Shown here: positions 1 to 9,091 of the stretch, piece by piece
Position numbering within the stretch: position 1 is the first letter of the stretch
Layout of the letters: every line of letters begins with the position of its first letter
From: Sphingobium aromaticiconvertens
Lineage (GTDB): Bacteria; Pseudomonadota; Alphaproteobacteria; Sphingomonadales; Sphingomonadaceae
Length of the DNA stretch: 64,000 bases
NCBI RefSeq assembly: GCF_037154075.1
Contig: NZ_JBANRJ010000001.1
Span: 4,459,501 to 4,523,500, forward strand
Direction: 5' to 3'
Made by a program: the position numbers and the translations under genes
Notes under the pieces: model-generated
What the model saw: the letters and a program-made list of their open reading frames with translations, nothing else
Told to the model about the DNA's origin: nothing
Databases searched by the model: none

Positions 1-2293
1 AGTTGAGCGTGCCCACCAGCTTGCTGTGCGGCTGGAGCACTTCCAGTTCACCAATCTTGTCCCCGCCGAAGAAGACTGAACCCGCCCCCAGCAGCGACGT
101 GCCGTCGGCGGCGAACAGCTGCGAGGGCGTGGCGACGACGTCCGTGACCTTGGTCTTTGAATAGTTGAACGCCAGCGTCAGGCCCAGCTTGCCCAGATTG
201 CCAAGGCCGGTCGAATAGTCGGCGACCAGGTCGAATCCCCTGGTCGTCGTGTCGGCGGCGTTGATGAAATATTCCGCCTGCTCGATATCGGACAGGCCGT
301 TAGCGGCGAGGATCGTGGAGACACCCGTGCCGAACAGTCGGCCCGTGCGCTCCACCCGATCCTTGATGCGGATATAATAGCCGTCCAGCGTGATCGACAG
401 TGAAGGCGCTGGCGTGAAGACGAGACCCAGTCCCGCATTCCATGTCTTTTCGGCCTTTAGCGGCTTGGCCCCCAGCAACTGGCCAACCGTGGAGTCCGCC
501 GTCACCAGCTTGGCGACGGTCGGGCGCAATTCGGTCTGACCTGTCTCCGCATTGAAGAAGGAGGATGTGCGCCCGTCCGTCTGGGCATAGCCGATCTGGG
601 TCAGCGACGGCGCGCGAAAACCAGTGCCAACCGTGCCGCGCAAGGCGATGGCGGGGCTGAATTCATAACGACTGTTGAGCTTCAAGCCCACAGGGCTGCC
701 CGACCCGTCGCTATAATGTTCGGCTCGGACTGCGGCACCGATATACCAGGCATCGACGGGATAGAGGCCCAGGTCGACATAACCGGCATAGACTTTGCGG
801 CTGATGTCGGCTTCGTCCTCAGGCGACAGCACGATGCCGCCCTGCACCACGGGGGAAGCGACGCGGCCCACATTCCAGTCATATTGCTGATCGCCCGGCT
901 GGAAGGTGTAGGTCGCCGGTTCATAGGCGAGCGGATCACCGGCAAAGGTGCGGAAACGATCGAGGCGATATTCGCCACCCACTGAAATCTGGAGCGGACG
1001 GGCAAGGCCGATGTCGAACTCACGAGTCAGGTCGACATTGTGGGTCCATTGCCGAAACTCGAAATTGGCAAGATTGGGCCAATAGGTCGGGCCATCCGGC
1101 CCCAGCGACGGACGCACCGACAATTTGGAAAATTGGCGGCTGGCATTGCGCCCGAAGGAAGAACTGATGTCATAGTCCCACCCCGCCAACTTGCCCTTCA
1201 GGCCACCGACGATTTGCACATCATTCTCGTCGATATTGTTCAGCGGATAATAGCCGTCCGGAAACTGCGCGGTGAAGTTGGCCGTGCTGTTGGGGCGACG
1301 GAAATTATTGCCGATCTGGGCGTCACGTTCGCCATAGGTGCCGAAAGAATAGAGGGTGACCGTGTCCGTCACTGGCAGTTCGGCGTTGTAAGCGAGGTTG
1401 AACGCCTTGATCTGCGGATCGCCGTTATGTGCGCCGTCGCGATTCCATTGCGCGTTGCGGGCATTGGCGTCGGCGATATTGGCCAGCACCTGCTCGCGTG
1501 TCAGGCCGCTCGTAGCAACGACCTGATCGACCGTGCGGCCTGCGGGCAGGCCATAAAGATTGGTGTCGGTGGCATCCAGGTTCCACCAGGCCCCGCCGCG
1601 CTTGCGAGTATCGCCGCTAACCGTCAGGAAGCCGCCATCACCGATCCGCGTGCCATAGCGCAGCGTGCCCTTCCAGCTATCGGGCTTGCCATTGGCGTCA
1701 TAGAGTGTGCCATAGGTAAAATCGCCGCTCAACCCTTCCATTTCCGCAAGCTGGATGTTGATGACGCCCGCAATCGCATCGGTGCCATATTGGGCGGCGG
1801 CGGAGTCTTTGAGCACCTCGATCCGGTCGATCGCGGCAGTCGGGATCAGGTCGATGTCGACCGGATTCGCGCCTGACGTATCGGCCGTGCTGTTGCTGAG
1901 GAACGCCCCGTTATGGCGGCGCTTTCCGTTGACCAGCACCAACGTATAGGCGGGTGCAAGGCCGCGATTGGTGACGGGGCGGCCAATAGAGAAGACCCCT
2001 GCATGGGTCGCGCCGAAGTTCAGCGAGGGCAACAGCTTGGACAGCGCCTCGCCAAATTCGGCGGAACCGGTGGCCTGCAACTTGTCGGCGCTGACCACGT
2101 CGATCGGAGCGGGACTTTCGGCGATGGTGCGCGGCGCACCGCGCACGCCCGTCACGATGATGGTCGCCGCATCCGTCGCATCGGCAACCGCAACCTCTTC
2201 GGGTGTCGCGACGACCTGCGCCGAGACCGGCACACTGGCCAATAACAGAGAGATCGGTGCCGAAGAAGTCAGATACAAATAGAAACGTTTCAT
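1..2293 (-). CDS. TonB-dependent receptor (3' end cut by window edge)
   Basis: Outer-membrane active transporter, about 764 residues visible; the C-terminal end of the barrel lies beyond position 1. It opens with a Sec signal peptide ending near SVPVSAQ. An alternating acidic/hydrophobic segment with an IIVTG motif follows, then a plug domain with the typical LVLVNGKRR and ValLysAsp-type motif (RIEVLKDSAAAQYG), then beta-strand-rich barrel sequence. The start at 2293 has a good Shine-Dalgarno (GGGGGA, minus strand), but that site lies in a hairpin stem (2303-2319). It lies 122 bases downstream of the SsuA-like gene on the same strand, so I infer a role in importing a sulfur compound such as a sulfonate or sulfate ester. 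The substrate cannot be read from the sequence. Confidence 0.9.
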   Translation of the reverse strand, partial: MKRFYLYLTSSAPISLLLASVPVSAQVVATPEEVAVADATDAATIIVTGVRGAPRTIAESPAPIDVVSADKLQATGSAEFGEALSKLLPSLNFGATHAGVFSIGRPVTNRGLAPAYTLVLVNGKRRHNGAFLSNSTADTSGANPVDIDLIPTAAIDRIEVLKDSAAAQYGTDAIAGVINIQLAEMEGLSGDFTYGTLYDANGKPDSWKGTLRYGTRIGDGGFLTVSGDTRKRGGAWWNLDATDTNLYGLPAGRTVDQVVATSGLTREQVLANIADANARNAQWNRDGAHNGDPQIKAFNLAYNAELPVTDTVTLYSFGTYGERDAQIGNNFRRPNSTANFTAQFPDGYYPLNNIDENDVQIVGGLKGKLAGWDYDISSSFGRNASRQFSKLSVRPSLGPDGPTYWPNLANFEFRQWTHNVDLTREFDIGLARPLQISVGGEYRLDRFRTFAGDPLAYEPATYTFQPGDQQYDWNVGRVASPVVQGGIVLSPEDEADISRKVYAGYVDLGLYPVDAWYIGAAVRAEHYSDGSGSPVGLKLNSRYEFSPAIALRGTVGTGFRAPSLTQIGYAQTDGRTSSFFNAETGQTELRPTVAKLVTADSTVGQLLGAKPLKAEKTWNAGLGLVFTPAPSLSITLDGYYIRIKDRVERTGRLFGTGVSTILAANGLSDIEQAEYFINAADTTTRGFDLVADYSTGLGNLGKLGLTLAFNYSKTKVTDVVATPSQLFAADGTSLLGAGSVFFGGDKIGELEVLQPHSKLVGTLN

Positions 2294-2302
2294 TTTCTAA
2301 TC

Positions 2303-2319
2303 CCCCAATTGTCTTGGGG
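2303..2319 (-). promoter_or_regulatory. Hairpin covering the receptor's ribosome binding site
   Basis: A perfect six-base inverted repeat, CCCCAA and TTGGGG, is separated by five bases. On the minus strand the 3' arm (TTGGGG) overlaps the GGGGGA Shine-Dalgarno of the TonB receptor that starts at 2293. Folding would hide the ribosome binding site. Control by this hairpin is inference. Confidence 0.4.
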
Positions 2320-2415
2320 TCCATCTATGTATTTATGAATATCGTGAATAATGACTTTGCAACACGATCTATGATTTACGCTTAATTTTAGATCATCTAT
2401 CATGCTGCGAAGATT

Positions 2416-3369
2416 TCATTGTCCGAAACTGGCGTCGAAGGCTTTGGACACGTCACGCTTGCCATCGATCAGGCCAGCCTTTTGGAAGCGCGCGGTGATC
2501 TGCTGCTCATGCGCGATGATGTTGCCGTCGATCCGCTGGGACACCCGGTTGCTGCGTTCAAAACTGGCGCGAGCGATGTCGAGCGGAAGCCCCGTTTCCT
2601 TCGCGAGTACCTGCGCGAACTGATCGGGATGCGCCCGCGCCCAGGCGACGGCCTTCGCCTCCCGCTTCAGGAAATCCTCCAGCAGCGCACGCTTGGGCGC
2701 GATCGAGTCCGCATGGGCAATGTCGATATAGAGCGGCAGGCCATAATCCTTGGCATCGACCACGGCGCGCGCACCTTCCTTGATCGCGACATTTGTATAG
2801 GGCGTCCAGATCGCCCAGGCATCGATCGCGCCGCTGTCGAACGCTGCCTTGGCGTCGCCGGGCGGCAGGAAGGTGACGCGTATCTTGTCCACCGGGATCT
2901 TTGCCCGCGCCAATGCCTGAAGCAGCAGATGGTGGCCGATCGACCCGCGCGTGGTGGCGACTGCCTTGCCCACCAGATCCTGCGCGCCGCGAATGGGCGA
3001 ATCCTTCTTGACCAGAACCGCCAGCGCATCGGACGCCTGATTGGCGGGGGACTGCACCGCAATCGCCTTGATCGGACTGCCGCTCTGATAGGCGAAGATG
3101 AACGGCGCATCGGCGGCCAGACCCAAATCTGCCGCACCGCCGCCGACCGCTTCCAGCAACGGCTGGGCAGCCGGAAATTCGGACCATTCGACCGTGTAGG
3201 GCGCGCCCTTCAGCGCACCCGACGCGATCATCATGGATTTAACCTGTCCCTTCTGATTGGCGACGCGCAGGACATTCTCATCCCCTTTGTTAAAGCGCGT
3301 GGCGGCGAACGCGAGGCCCGCCACCACGACAACCGCCACACCGATGGCGGCACCCTTTGCTTTTGCCAT
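2416..3369 (-). CDS. ssuA: Aliphatic sulfonate ABC transporter, substrate-binding protein (SsuA-like)
   Basis: Periplasmic binding protein of the SsuA/TauA/NMT1-like family, 317 residues. An N-terminal hydrophobic helix (residues about 5-23) acts as signal or anchor. The family pattern is clear: a VEWSEFPAAQPLLEAV segment, AADLGLAADAPFIFAYQSG, and the GAIDAWAIWTPY motif typical of sulfonate/nitrate/taurine binding proteins. The ATG at 3369 is one base after the stop of the SsuD-like gene, so the two are probably coupled; a longer in-frame start at 3402 would overlap that gene. The permease and ATPase that would partner it are five genes upstream in the same run. Sulfonate is the best guess for the ligand. 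Confidence 0.85.
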   Translation of the reverse strand: MAKAKGAAIGVAVVVVAGLAFAATRFNKGDENVLRVANQKGQVKSMMIASGALKGAPYTVEWSEFPAAQPLLEAVGGGAADLGLAADAPFIFAYQSGSPIKAIAVQSPANQASDALAVLVKKDSPIRGAQDLVGKAVATTRGSIGHHLLLQALARAKIPVDKIRVTFLPPGDAKAAFDSGAIDAWAIWTPYTNVAIKEGARAVVDAKDYGLPLYIDIAHADSIAPKRALLEDFLKREAKAVAWARAHPDQFAQVLAKETGLPLDIARASFERSNRVSQRIDGNIIAHEQQITARFQKAGLIDGKRDVSKAFDASFGQ

Positions 3370-3370
3370 A

Positions 3371-4459
3371 TCAGCCCGCAAGTGCCAGACCGGCCTGCTC
3401 ACGCTCGGCCACCTTGCGGCGGACCACCGGAATCAGTTCACGACCGTAAAGGATGCTGTCACCCAGCGGATCGAAGCCCCGGATCAGGAAATGGTCGATG
3501 CCAATGTCATAATATTCCAGCATCGCGTCGGCCACCTGTTCGGGCGTACCGACCAATCCGGTGCTGTTACCCGCCGCCCCGGTCAGGGCAGCAACACCCG
3601 TCCACAGCCGTCCGTCGCGCCGGTTGCTGCTTGCGGTATCGAGCAGGCGCAGCGACCCGGCATTGGCCGGGCGATGACCGGACACAGGAAGTCCCGCCGC
3701 GACCCGATTGTCGCGTACCTGTTCTTCGATCTCCGCCGCGCGCTTCCAGGCGGCCTCCTCGGTATCGGCGATCACCGGACGCAGCGACAACGAGAAGCCC
3801 GGATCGCGGCCATAGCGCGCCGCCGAGCGACGCACCTGCCGCACCGTATCCTGAACGCCCTCCAGCGTTTCCCCCCACAGCGCATAGACATCGGCATGGC
3901 GACCGGCGACCTCGATCGCCTCTTCCGACGATCCGCCGAAAAAGACCGGCAGGTTGTCGGGCTTGATCGCACTGAACGCCTGCCGAACGTCATAGAAACG
4001 TCCTTGATGATCGAAGGGCTTTGCCGCCGTCCATTCCTGCCTCAGAATCGACAGATATTCGTCAGTCCGGGCGTAGCGTTCGGTCTTCACCGACCGAGTA
4101 TCGCCATCGCGCGCCATTTCCTCGTCCGCGCCGCCGGTGATGATGTGGACCGCGACCCGGCCATTCGATAGCTGATCCAGCGTCGCAAGCTGCCGTGCCG
4201 CGACGGTCGGCTGGGTGAAGCCGGGACGATGCGCGACCAGAAATCCCAACCTGCCGGTGATCGCTGCCGCATGGGCCGCGACGATCTGGCTTTCCGGGCT
4301 GTTGGAGCCAAAGGGGATCAGCACCCGATCGAAATCACCCTCTTCCTGCGCTTTCGCCGCCGCCTCGACATAATCCTTGTCGAGCGCGCGGCTGCGGACC
4401 GCCGCGTCCGTTTCCGACCCGTTGTTGAACCCGATATAACCGATAAACTTGACGCTCAT
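3371..4459 (-). CDS. ssuD: FMNH2-dependent alkanesulfonate monooxygenase (SsuD-like, LLM class)
   Basis: Luciferase-like flavin monooxygenase of 362 residues, close to the usual SsuD length. It would use reduced FMN and O2 to split alkanesulfonates into aldehyde and sulfite. It shows the SsuD signatures: LGFLVAHRPGFTQPTVAARQLATLDQLSNGRVAVHIITGG near residues 70-110, then GDTRSVKTERYARTDEY, and FFGGSSEEAIEVAGRHADVYALWGE in mid-protein. The ATG at 4459 is preceded by GGAGG at good spacing, which decides against the longer open frame. No SsuE-type flavin reductase is visible nearby, so reduced FMN must come from elsewhere. Sulfonate versus another C-S substrate is not settled by sequence. Confidence 0.88.
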   Translation of the reverse strand: MSVKFIGYIGFNNGSETDAAVRSRALDKDYVEAAAKAQEEGDFDRVLIPFGSNSPESQIVAAHAAAITGRLGFLVAHRPGFTQPTVAARQLATLDQLSNGRVAVHIITGGADEEMARDGDTRSVKTERYARTDEYLSILRQEWTAAKPFDHQGRFYDVRQAFSAIKPDNLPVFFGGSSEEAIEVAGRHADVYALWGETLEGVQDTVRQVRRSAARYGRDPGFSLSLRPVIADTEEAAWKRAAEIEEQVRDNRVAAGLPVSGHRPANAGSLRLLDTASSNRRDGRLWTGVAALTGAAGNSTGLVGTPEQVADAMLEYYDIGIDHFLIRGFDPLGDSILYGRELIPVVRRKVAEREQAGLALAG

Positions 4460-4478
4460 GAGGAGCCTCCTGCAAAAG

Positions 4479-5741
4479 TCAGATGACGAAAAAGCCGTGG
4501 GTGCCGTCGCGGGCCAACTGGTCGACCAGCCCATATTCCCAATCGAGATAGGCCTGCATCTTGGCGGCCTGATTGTCGGTGCCCTCATAGGGCCGCTTGT
4601 AGCGCCCTTCGCGCGTGCGCGGGGTCGGCGCGCCGTCCGGGCCGGTTTCCAGCGAAAATGCAGACCAGTCGGCATCGAGGACATAGACTTCCCAGCCCAG
4701 TTGGGCGAGCCAGGAGGCGGTCATGTCGGCCCGCGCGCCAATGTCGTCAGCCACCACGATCCGAGCGCCGCGCACGGGCGCATTATGGTCGGTTTCCTGC
4801 ACAAGCTGACCGCCTTGCGCGTTGCGGAAACCGGGCAGATGCCCGCCTTCATATTCGCGCGGCTGGCGCACATCATAGAGGTAGAGGGTGCGAGCCACGT
4901 CGGCCTTCAGATGATCCAGCGCCGCCCAGTCGATCCGCTTGACGCCCGCACGATAGGCGACGTCACGGGCATGGACGCGCGCTTCCTCAATGCCATCACG
5001 GTCGATTTCGGGCGCTACCCTGACCTGTCCGGTTTCCAGTTCCTGTCCGGCCAGCGTCCAGCCGATCGTGCCGTTCCGAAGCGCATAGACTTTGTTGGGC
5101 AGGCCCGCATTGACCAGCGATTGGGTACCGATGATCGAGCGCGTGCGGCCCGCGCAGTTGACGATGATCGTCGTATCGGGATCGGGCGCGATGGTGCGCG
5201 CACGCAGCGCCAGTTCGGCGCCAGGCACGCTGGTCCCCGTCGGGATACTCATGGTGTTATATTCGTCGTAGCGGCGGGCATCGAGGATGGCGATGTCGGC
5301 CTTCTCCCGGATCAGCGCCTGCACCTCCTCCGCCGCCAGCGAAGGCGTATGACGGCGATGCTCGACCAGTTCGCCGAACGCCTTGGAGTAACTGTTGACG
5401 TCCTCGAACAGTTCATAGCCCGCTTCGCGCCAACCGGTGAGGCCACCGTCCAGTTCGCGCACATCGGTATAGCCAAGCCCCTGAAGGCGCACGGCCGCCT
5501 TATGCGCCAACCCCTCCCCATTGTCATAGACGACGATCGGGGTGGCGAGGCGGGGGATGCGCCAGCGTGCTTCTTCGTCGATGCGGCGCAGCGGAATCTG
5601 CGCTGCGAACAGCGGATGCCCCTGCGCGAATTCATGTTCCTCGCGCACGTCGATCAGCGCGATCTCGTCTCGCGCCAGCAAGGCGGCCCGGATGTCAGCG
5701 GGGGTTGCGATCTGGGTGCGGTCGAGCGTGGCTATGGTCAT
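4479..5741 (-). CDS. Three-domain rhodanese-like sulfurtransferase
   Basis: Cytoplasmic protein of 420 residues made of three rhodanese-like domains at roughly 10-110, 135-240 and 265-365. Only the middle domain has a catalytic cysteine (Cys196 in the loop NCAGRTRS). The first has YDNGEG and the third ADDIGAR at the equivalent loop, so both are probably inactive. ATG at 5741 overlaps the stop of the dioxygenase gene (TAATG), implying translational coupling. Position between a cysteine-dioxygenase-like enzyme and a sulfonate monooxygenase suggests handling of sulfite or sulfane sulfur released inside the cell. The acceptor is unknown. Confidence 0.85.
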   Translation of the reverse strand: MTIATLDRTQIATPADIRAALLARDEIALIDVREEHEFAQGHPLFAAQIPLRRIDEEARWRIPRLATPIVVYDNGEGLAHKAAVRLQGLGYTDVRELDGGLTGWREAGYELFEDVNSYSKAFGELVEHRRHTPSLAAEEVQALIREKADIAILDARRYDEYNTMSIPTGTSVPGAELALRARTIAPDPDTTIIVNCAGRTRSIIGTQSLVNAGLPNKVYALRNGTIGWTLAGQELETGQVRVAPEIDRDGIEEARVHARDVAYRAGVKRIDWAALDHLKADVARTLYLYDVRQPREYEGGHLPGFRNAQGGQLVQETDHNAPVRGARIVVADDIGARADMTASWLAQLGWEVYVLDADWSAFSLETGPDGAPTPRTREGRYKRPYEGTDNQAAKMQAYLDWEYGLVDQLARDGTHGFFVI

Positions 5742-6346
5742 TATGATCTGTCCCAAAGGTTGGGGATGACGCTGTTGGCGTATCCGGAGATGAAGGTCTT
5801 GGGCGTGCCATCGACGGCATAGGTTGCACGCTCGATCGCCCCGATATTGGCGCCATAAACATGGATGCTGACCGAGGGCGCGGCATCGCGGCCATTAGTG
5901 ACACGGTGAATGTCGCCGATGCGGGGCGAAAAAGCGTCCACCTCACCCTCATGGAGCAAGCTCTCGCCGTCAGCGACCAACGCGCCTTCCGGCTTGCGGC
6001 GGAAGCGCTCGACTTTTTCGACCCCACGCAAAACACCGACCAGACCCCAGACACTATGGTCGTGGATCGGGGTCGACTGGCCCGGCCCCCAGACGAAGCT
6101 GACGACACTGAACCGCTCGCGGCTGTCACAGTGGAGCAGATATTGCTGGTAGCGATCGGGATTGGGCCGCGCGAAGGCATCGGGCAGCCAGTCGTCCTTC
6201 GCGATCAGGCGACCGAGCAGTACGCTGCCGCTGTTCAACAGCGCCTGTTCGTCGCGGGTCGCGGCGATCAGGTCGGCAAAGGCGGTAACGAAACCGCGCA
6301 GGCGGCTGATCTCCACCGGTCGGTCGATGGCGGTGACGGCGTTCAT
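5741..6346 (-). CDS. Cysteine dioxygenase-family thiol dioxygenase
   Basis: Cupin-fold non-heme iron enzyme of 201 residues, the size of bacterial cysteine dioxygenases. The three iron ligands are visible: His95 and His97 in TPIHDHSVWG, and His147 in GDIHRV. A DAFSPRIGDIHRVTN block matches the second cupin motif. The family oxidises cysteine, or 3-mercaptopropionate in some members, to the sulfinate; which thiol is used here cannot be told. ATG at 6346 overlaps the ssuB stop by four bases (ATGA), and the stop overlaps the rhodanese start, so it is locked inside the transporter operon. Such placement suggests it processes a thiol made during organosulfur use. Confidence 0.85.
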   Translation of the reverse strand: MNAVTAIDRPVEISRLRGFVTAFADLIAATRDEQALLNSGSVLLGRLIAKDDWLPDAFARPNPDRYQQYLLHCDSRERFSVVSFVWGPGQSTPIHDHSVWGLVGVLRGVEKVERFRRKPEGALVADGESLLHEGEVDAFSPRIGDIHRVTNGRDAAPSVSIHVYGANIGAIERATYAVDGTPKTFISGYANSVIPNLWDRS

Positions 6347-7143
6347 TCCGCCGCCTCGGCATAGGGAGCACCATCCCCGTGAAGATCGCCGCCCAGATAG
6401 GAGAGCAGTTGTTCACGCAGGCGGCCCGAAAAGCTCGCCCGCTGGCCACGGGGCGCCTTGATGCGCTCCTCAGCAACGATCCGCCCCGCGTCGAGCACCA
6501 GCACCCGGTCGGCCAGCGCAATCGCTTCCTCGACATCATGGGTGACGAGCAGCACCGCCGGCCGATGCGCGCGCCACAACGACAGCACCAGTTCGTGCAT
6601 CCGATAGCGGGTAAGCGCGTCCAGCGCAGCAAACGGTTCGTCCAACAGCAGCAATTTGGGTTCACGTACCAGCGCGCGGGCCAGCGCCACCCGCTGCGCC
6701 TCACCGCCCGACAGGGTCAATGGCCAGGCGTCGAGGCGATGGCCAAGGCCCACTTCCTTGAGCGCGCCTTCGCTACGCTCACGAATGTCGGAGCCTTTGA
6801 GGCCCAGCGCGACATTCTTCCAGACCGGCTTCCAAGGCAGAAGGCGCGCATCCTGAAAGACGACGGCGCGGGAATCGGGCACTTCCACTTCCTGTCCGCG
6901 CTCTTCGTCCAGCCCGGCCAGCGTCCGCAGCAAGGTGGTCTTGCCCGACCCCGACCGCCCCAGCAGCGCGATGAACTCGCCCGGTGCGATGTCGAGGTTT
7001 AGCCCGTCGATGATCGTGTTGGCGCCAAAGCGACGAACGAAGTTTCGCAGACGCACAACCGGCGGCGGGCTGGTTCGGTCCTCAAAATCGACGACCTCGT
7101 CCACGCGATTGTCCACCGCGGCAAATCCGACATGCGCGTTCAT
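6343..7143 (-). CDS. ssuB: Sulfonate ABC transporter ATP-binding protein (SsuB-like)
   Basis: ABC ATPase of 266 residues. Walker A GRSGSGKT is at 62-69, the Q-loop at VVFQDARLLPWKPVWKN (about 95-110), signature LSGGEAQR at about 144-151, Walker B LLLLDEP near 164-170 and the switch histidine in LLVTHDVEEA. The LLPWKPVWKNVALGL pattern is typical of the nitrate/sulfonate/taurine subfamily. ATG at 7143 overlaps the permease stop by four bases, which rejects the longer frame running back to 7248. It would energise SsuC at the inner membrane. Confidence 0.9.
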   Translation of the reverse strand: MNAHVGFAAVDNRVDEVVDFEDRTSPPPVVRLRNFVRRFGANTIIDGLNLDIAPGEFIALLGRSGSGKTTLLRTLAGLDEERGQEVEVPDSRAVVFQDARLLPWKPVWKNVALGLKGSDIRERSEGALKEVGLGHRLDAWPLTLSGGEAQRVALARALVREPKLLLLDEPFAALDALTRYRMHELVLSLWRAHRPAVLLVTHDVEEAIALADRVLVLDAGRIVAEERIKAPRGQRASFSGRLREQLLSYLGGDLHGDGAPYAEAAE

Positions 7144-7967
7144 GATCCTTGCTCCACTATGCTGGGGCGCCAGATAAGGGCGCGGGTTTCGATCGTGCGG
7201 ACCAGCCAGTCGGCGCCAAGGCCGAGGATGGCGTAAACCATGAGGCAAACGACGATGATGTCGGTTCGCATGAAGTCGCGGGCGTTATTGATGAGGTAGC
7301 CCAGACCCGCCGAGGCGTTGATCTGTTCAGCCACGACCAGCACCAGGATCGAGACGGACAATGCATAGCGCAGCCCCACCAGCAGCGAAGGCAGTGCGGA
7401 TGGCAGGATGACATGCCAGATCTGGTCCCAACGACTGAGGCCAAAGCTCTTCGCCGCATCCAGCAGGCGCAGGTCGACCCCGCGAATACCGCTGTAGAGA
7501 TTGAGATAGACGGGGAAAATCGTGCCGAAGGCGATCAACGCCACCTTGGGCGTCTCACCGATGCCGAACCACACGATGAACAGCGGCGTCAGCGCCAGCG
7601 CCGGGATCGTTCGCTTGATTTGCATGAGCGGATCGACCGCCAGTTCGCCGGTTCGCGACAGACCCGCGACCAGACCAAGGGCAATGCCCAGCCCCACGCC
7701 GATCAACAGGCCGGCGGCAACACGGGCAAAGGAGACGATCAGGTTAGCGGGCAGTTCGCCCGACACCACCATTTCCAGTAGCGTGCCCAGCACTGCCGAG
7801 GGCGCCGCCAGCGTGCGTTCGGGGATTAAGCCAACGCGCGACCCCAATTCCCATAACAACAGCAACAGGACGGGCGAAAGCCACCGTCCGCCAAAACGGG
7901 ATAAGGAAAATGGTCGTGGCGGTGGCGCCTGCGCCTCGTTCCTGCCGATTGTCAAAGCCGTCATCAT
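7140..7967 (-). CDS. ssuC: Sulfonate ABC transporter permease (SsuC-like)
   Basis: Inner-membrane permease of 275 residues with about six hydrophobic segments. It carries the binding-protein-dependent transport signature (GTIFPVYLNLYSGIRGVDLRLLDAAKSFGLSRWDQIW, the EAA-type loop contacting the ATPase), followed by LPSALPSLLVGLRYALSVS. It is the first gene of a minus-strand run that continues with overlapping starts through ssuB and the dioxygenase gene. The 287-base gap to the divergent LysR gene should hold the operon promoter. ATG at 7967 (or 7964) fits. Confidence 0.9.
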   Translation of the reverse strand: MMTALTIGRNEAQAPPPRPFSLSRFGGRWLSPVLLLLLWELGSRVGLIPERTLAAPSAVLGTLLEMVVSGELPANLIVSFARVAAGLLIGVGLGIALGLVAGLSRTGELAVDPLMQIKRTIPALALTPLFIVWFGIGETPKVALIAFGTIFPVYLNLYSGIRGVDLRLLDAAKSFGLSRWDQIWHVILPSALPSLLVGLRYALSVSILVLVVAEQINASAGLGYLINNARDFMRTDIIVVCLMVYAILGLGADWLVRTIETRALIWRPSIVEQGS

Positions 7968-8254
7968 TCTCGCCCTTATTGCGTGGCGAGAAATCCAACA
8001 TTATTTCTCTACTCATTCAATTGAGTTTTAATGTGCCGACCTATTGCCATTCTTTATAGGTGGCGTTTCATCGTCGGCTGGGGGGCACCTTGTCGCCGAT
8101 TTCCGGGGATTTCTCACCTGCTTCTTCACGTCGATAGCTTTTTATGCCCGGCCTAAATCTCTACTATTTTGATTGATATATAAGGAGGCGCAATAAGCCA
8201 CTTATACCGTTTCCGACCACGGACCGGCATCGCCTTTTCAATCGGGGGTTACTT
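7968..8254. promoter_or_regulatory. Divergent promoter region, ssuC operon / LysR regulator
   Basis: This AT-richer gap between divergent genes includes an ACTCA-N6-TGAGT inverted repeat at 8011-8026. Inside it is ATTCAATTG (8015-8023), 48 bases from the ssuC start. The same nine bases recur at 12406-12414, 41 bases upstream of the second sulfur operon. LysR regulators typically bind such interrupted palindromes next to their own gene, so this is a candidate site. No clean -35/-10 pair was assigned. Confidence 0.45.
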
Positions 8255-9091
8255 ATGCCAGTCAATCTGCCCACAAACCTGCTCCGCAGTTTCGTCGCGA
8301 TCGTCGACACCGGCTCGATGCTGAATGCGTCGGAGCAGGTGTTCGTCACCCAGTCGGCGCTCAGCCTTCAGATCAAACGACTGGAGGAACTGGTGCAACA
8401 GGCGCTGTTCCTGCGCGAGGGGCGGCGACTGAGCCTGACAACCGCGGGCGATGTCCTGCTCGATTATGCGCGGCGCGTGCTCAGCCTGCATGACGAGGCC
8501 GTGGCCGCAGTCAGCGCCGGTCGCTTCGCTGGCCCTGCCCGGATCGGCATGGTGCAGGACTTTGCCGACACGCTCCTGACCGGCCTCCTTTCTCGTTTCG
8601 CGGAACTGCATCCCGACGCGCAAATCTATGCGCGGGTGGCGGGCACGGCGGAGTTGCAGACGCTGCTGGAACGGCGGGATCTCGACATATTGCTGGGCTT
8701 TGCCGCACCCAATGATCCCCATGCCGTCACGGTCGCGCCGATGAGCTGGTATGGCGATCCGGCGCTGGTCGACCGCGACGTCATTCCGCTGGCCGTGCTG
8801 GAAGAGCCGTGCCGCTTCCGTGAGGCGGCGATCCGCAGCCTGGAGGATAGCGGCCTCAACTGGCGCATCGCGGTGGAGACGCCCAATCTCGGGACGCTCA
8901 AGGCCGCCGTCGGGGCGGGCCTTGGCATCACCTGCCGGACACACCTGTTCCTTGGTGAAGGACCGGTTCTGGAGCATGAACGGCTCCCCGAGCTGCCGCG
9001 CGTGGCCGCGATCCTGCGGTCGGGCGACACGCTGGACCGGGCCGCGCAGCGCTTGACCGAACTGGCGCGCGAGACGGTACAGGCGCTTTAG
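8255..9091 (+). CDS. LysR-family transcriptional regulator
   Basis: Protein of 278 residues with an N-terminal winged HTH (residues about 5-65: LLRSFVAIVDTGSMLNASEQVFVTQSALSLQIKRLE) typical of LysR regulators, and a shorter-than-usual effector domain. GGGGG six bases before the ATG supports the start. It is divergent from the ssu operon and ends convergently over the hydroxyacid dehydrogenase gene, sharing four bases. By position it probably controls one or both sulfur operons. The effector is not predictable, and it is not clearly CysB or Cbl. Confidence 0.88.
   Translation: MPVNLPTNLLRSFVAIVDTGSMLNASEQVFVTQSALSLQIKRLEELVQQALFLREGRRLSLTTAGDVLLDYARRVLSLHDEAVAAVSAGRFAGPARIGMVQDFADTLLTGLLSRFAELHPDAQIYARVAGTAELQTLLERRDLDILLGFAAPNDPHAVTVAPMSWYGDPALVDRDVIPLAVLEEPCRFREAAIRSLEDSGLNWRIAVETPNLGTLKAAVGAGLGITCRTHLFLGEGPVLEHERLPELPRVAAILRSGDTLDRAAQRLTELARETVQAL

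Noticed and set aside
1040..1876. A 278-codon plus-strand frame within the first TonB receptor
   Set aside because: Antisense shadow; the receptor frame on the minus strand continues unbroken.
4449..5822. A 457-codon plus-strand frame over the rhodanese gene
   Set aside because: Shadow of a well-supported minus-strand gene in the coupled ssu run.
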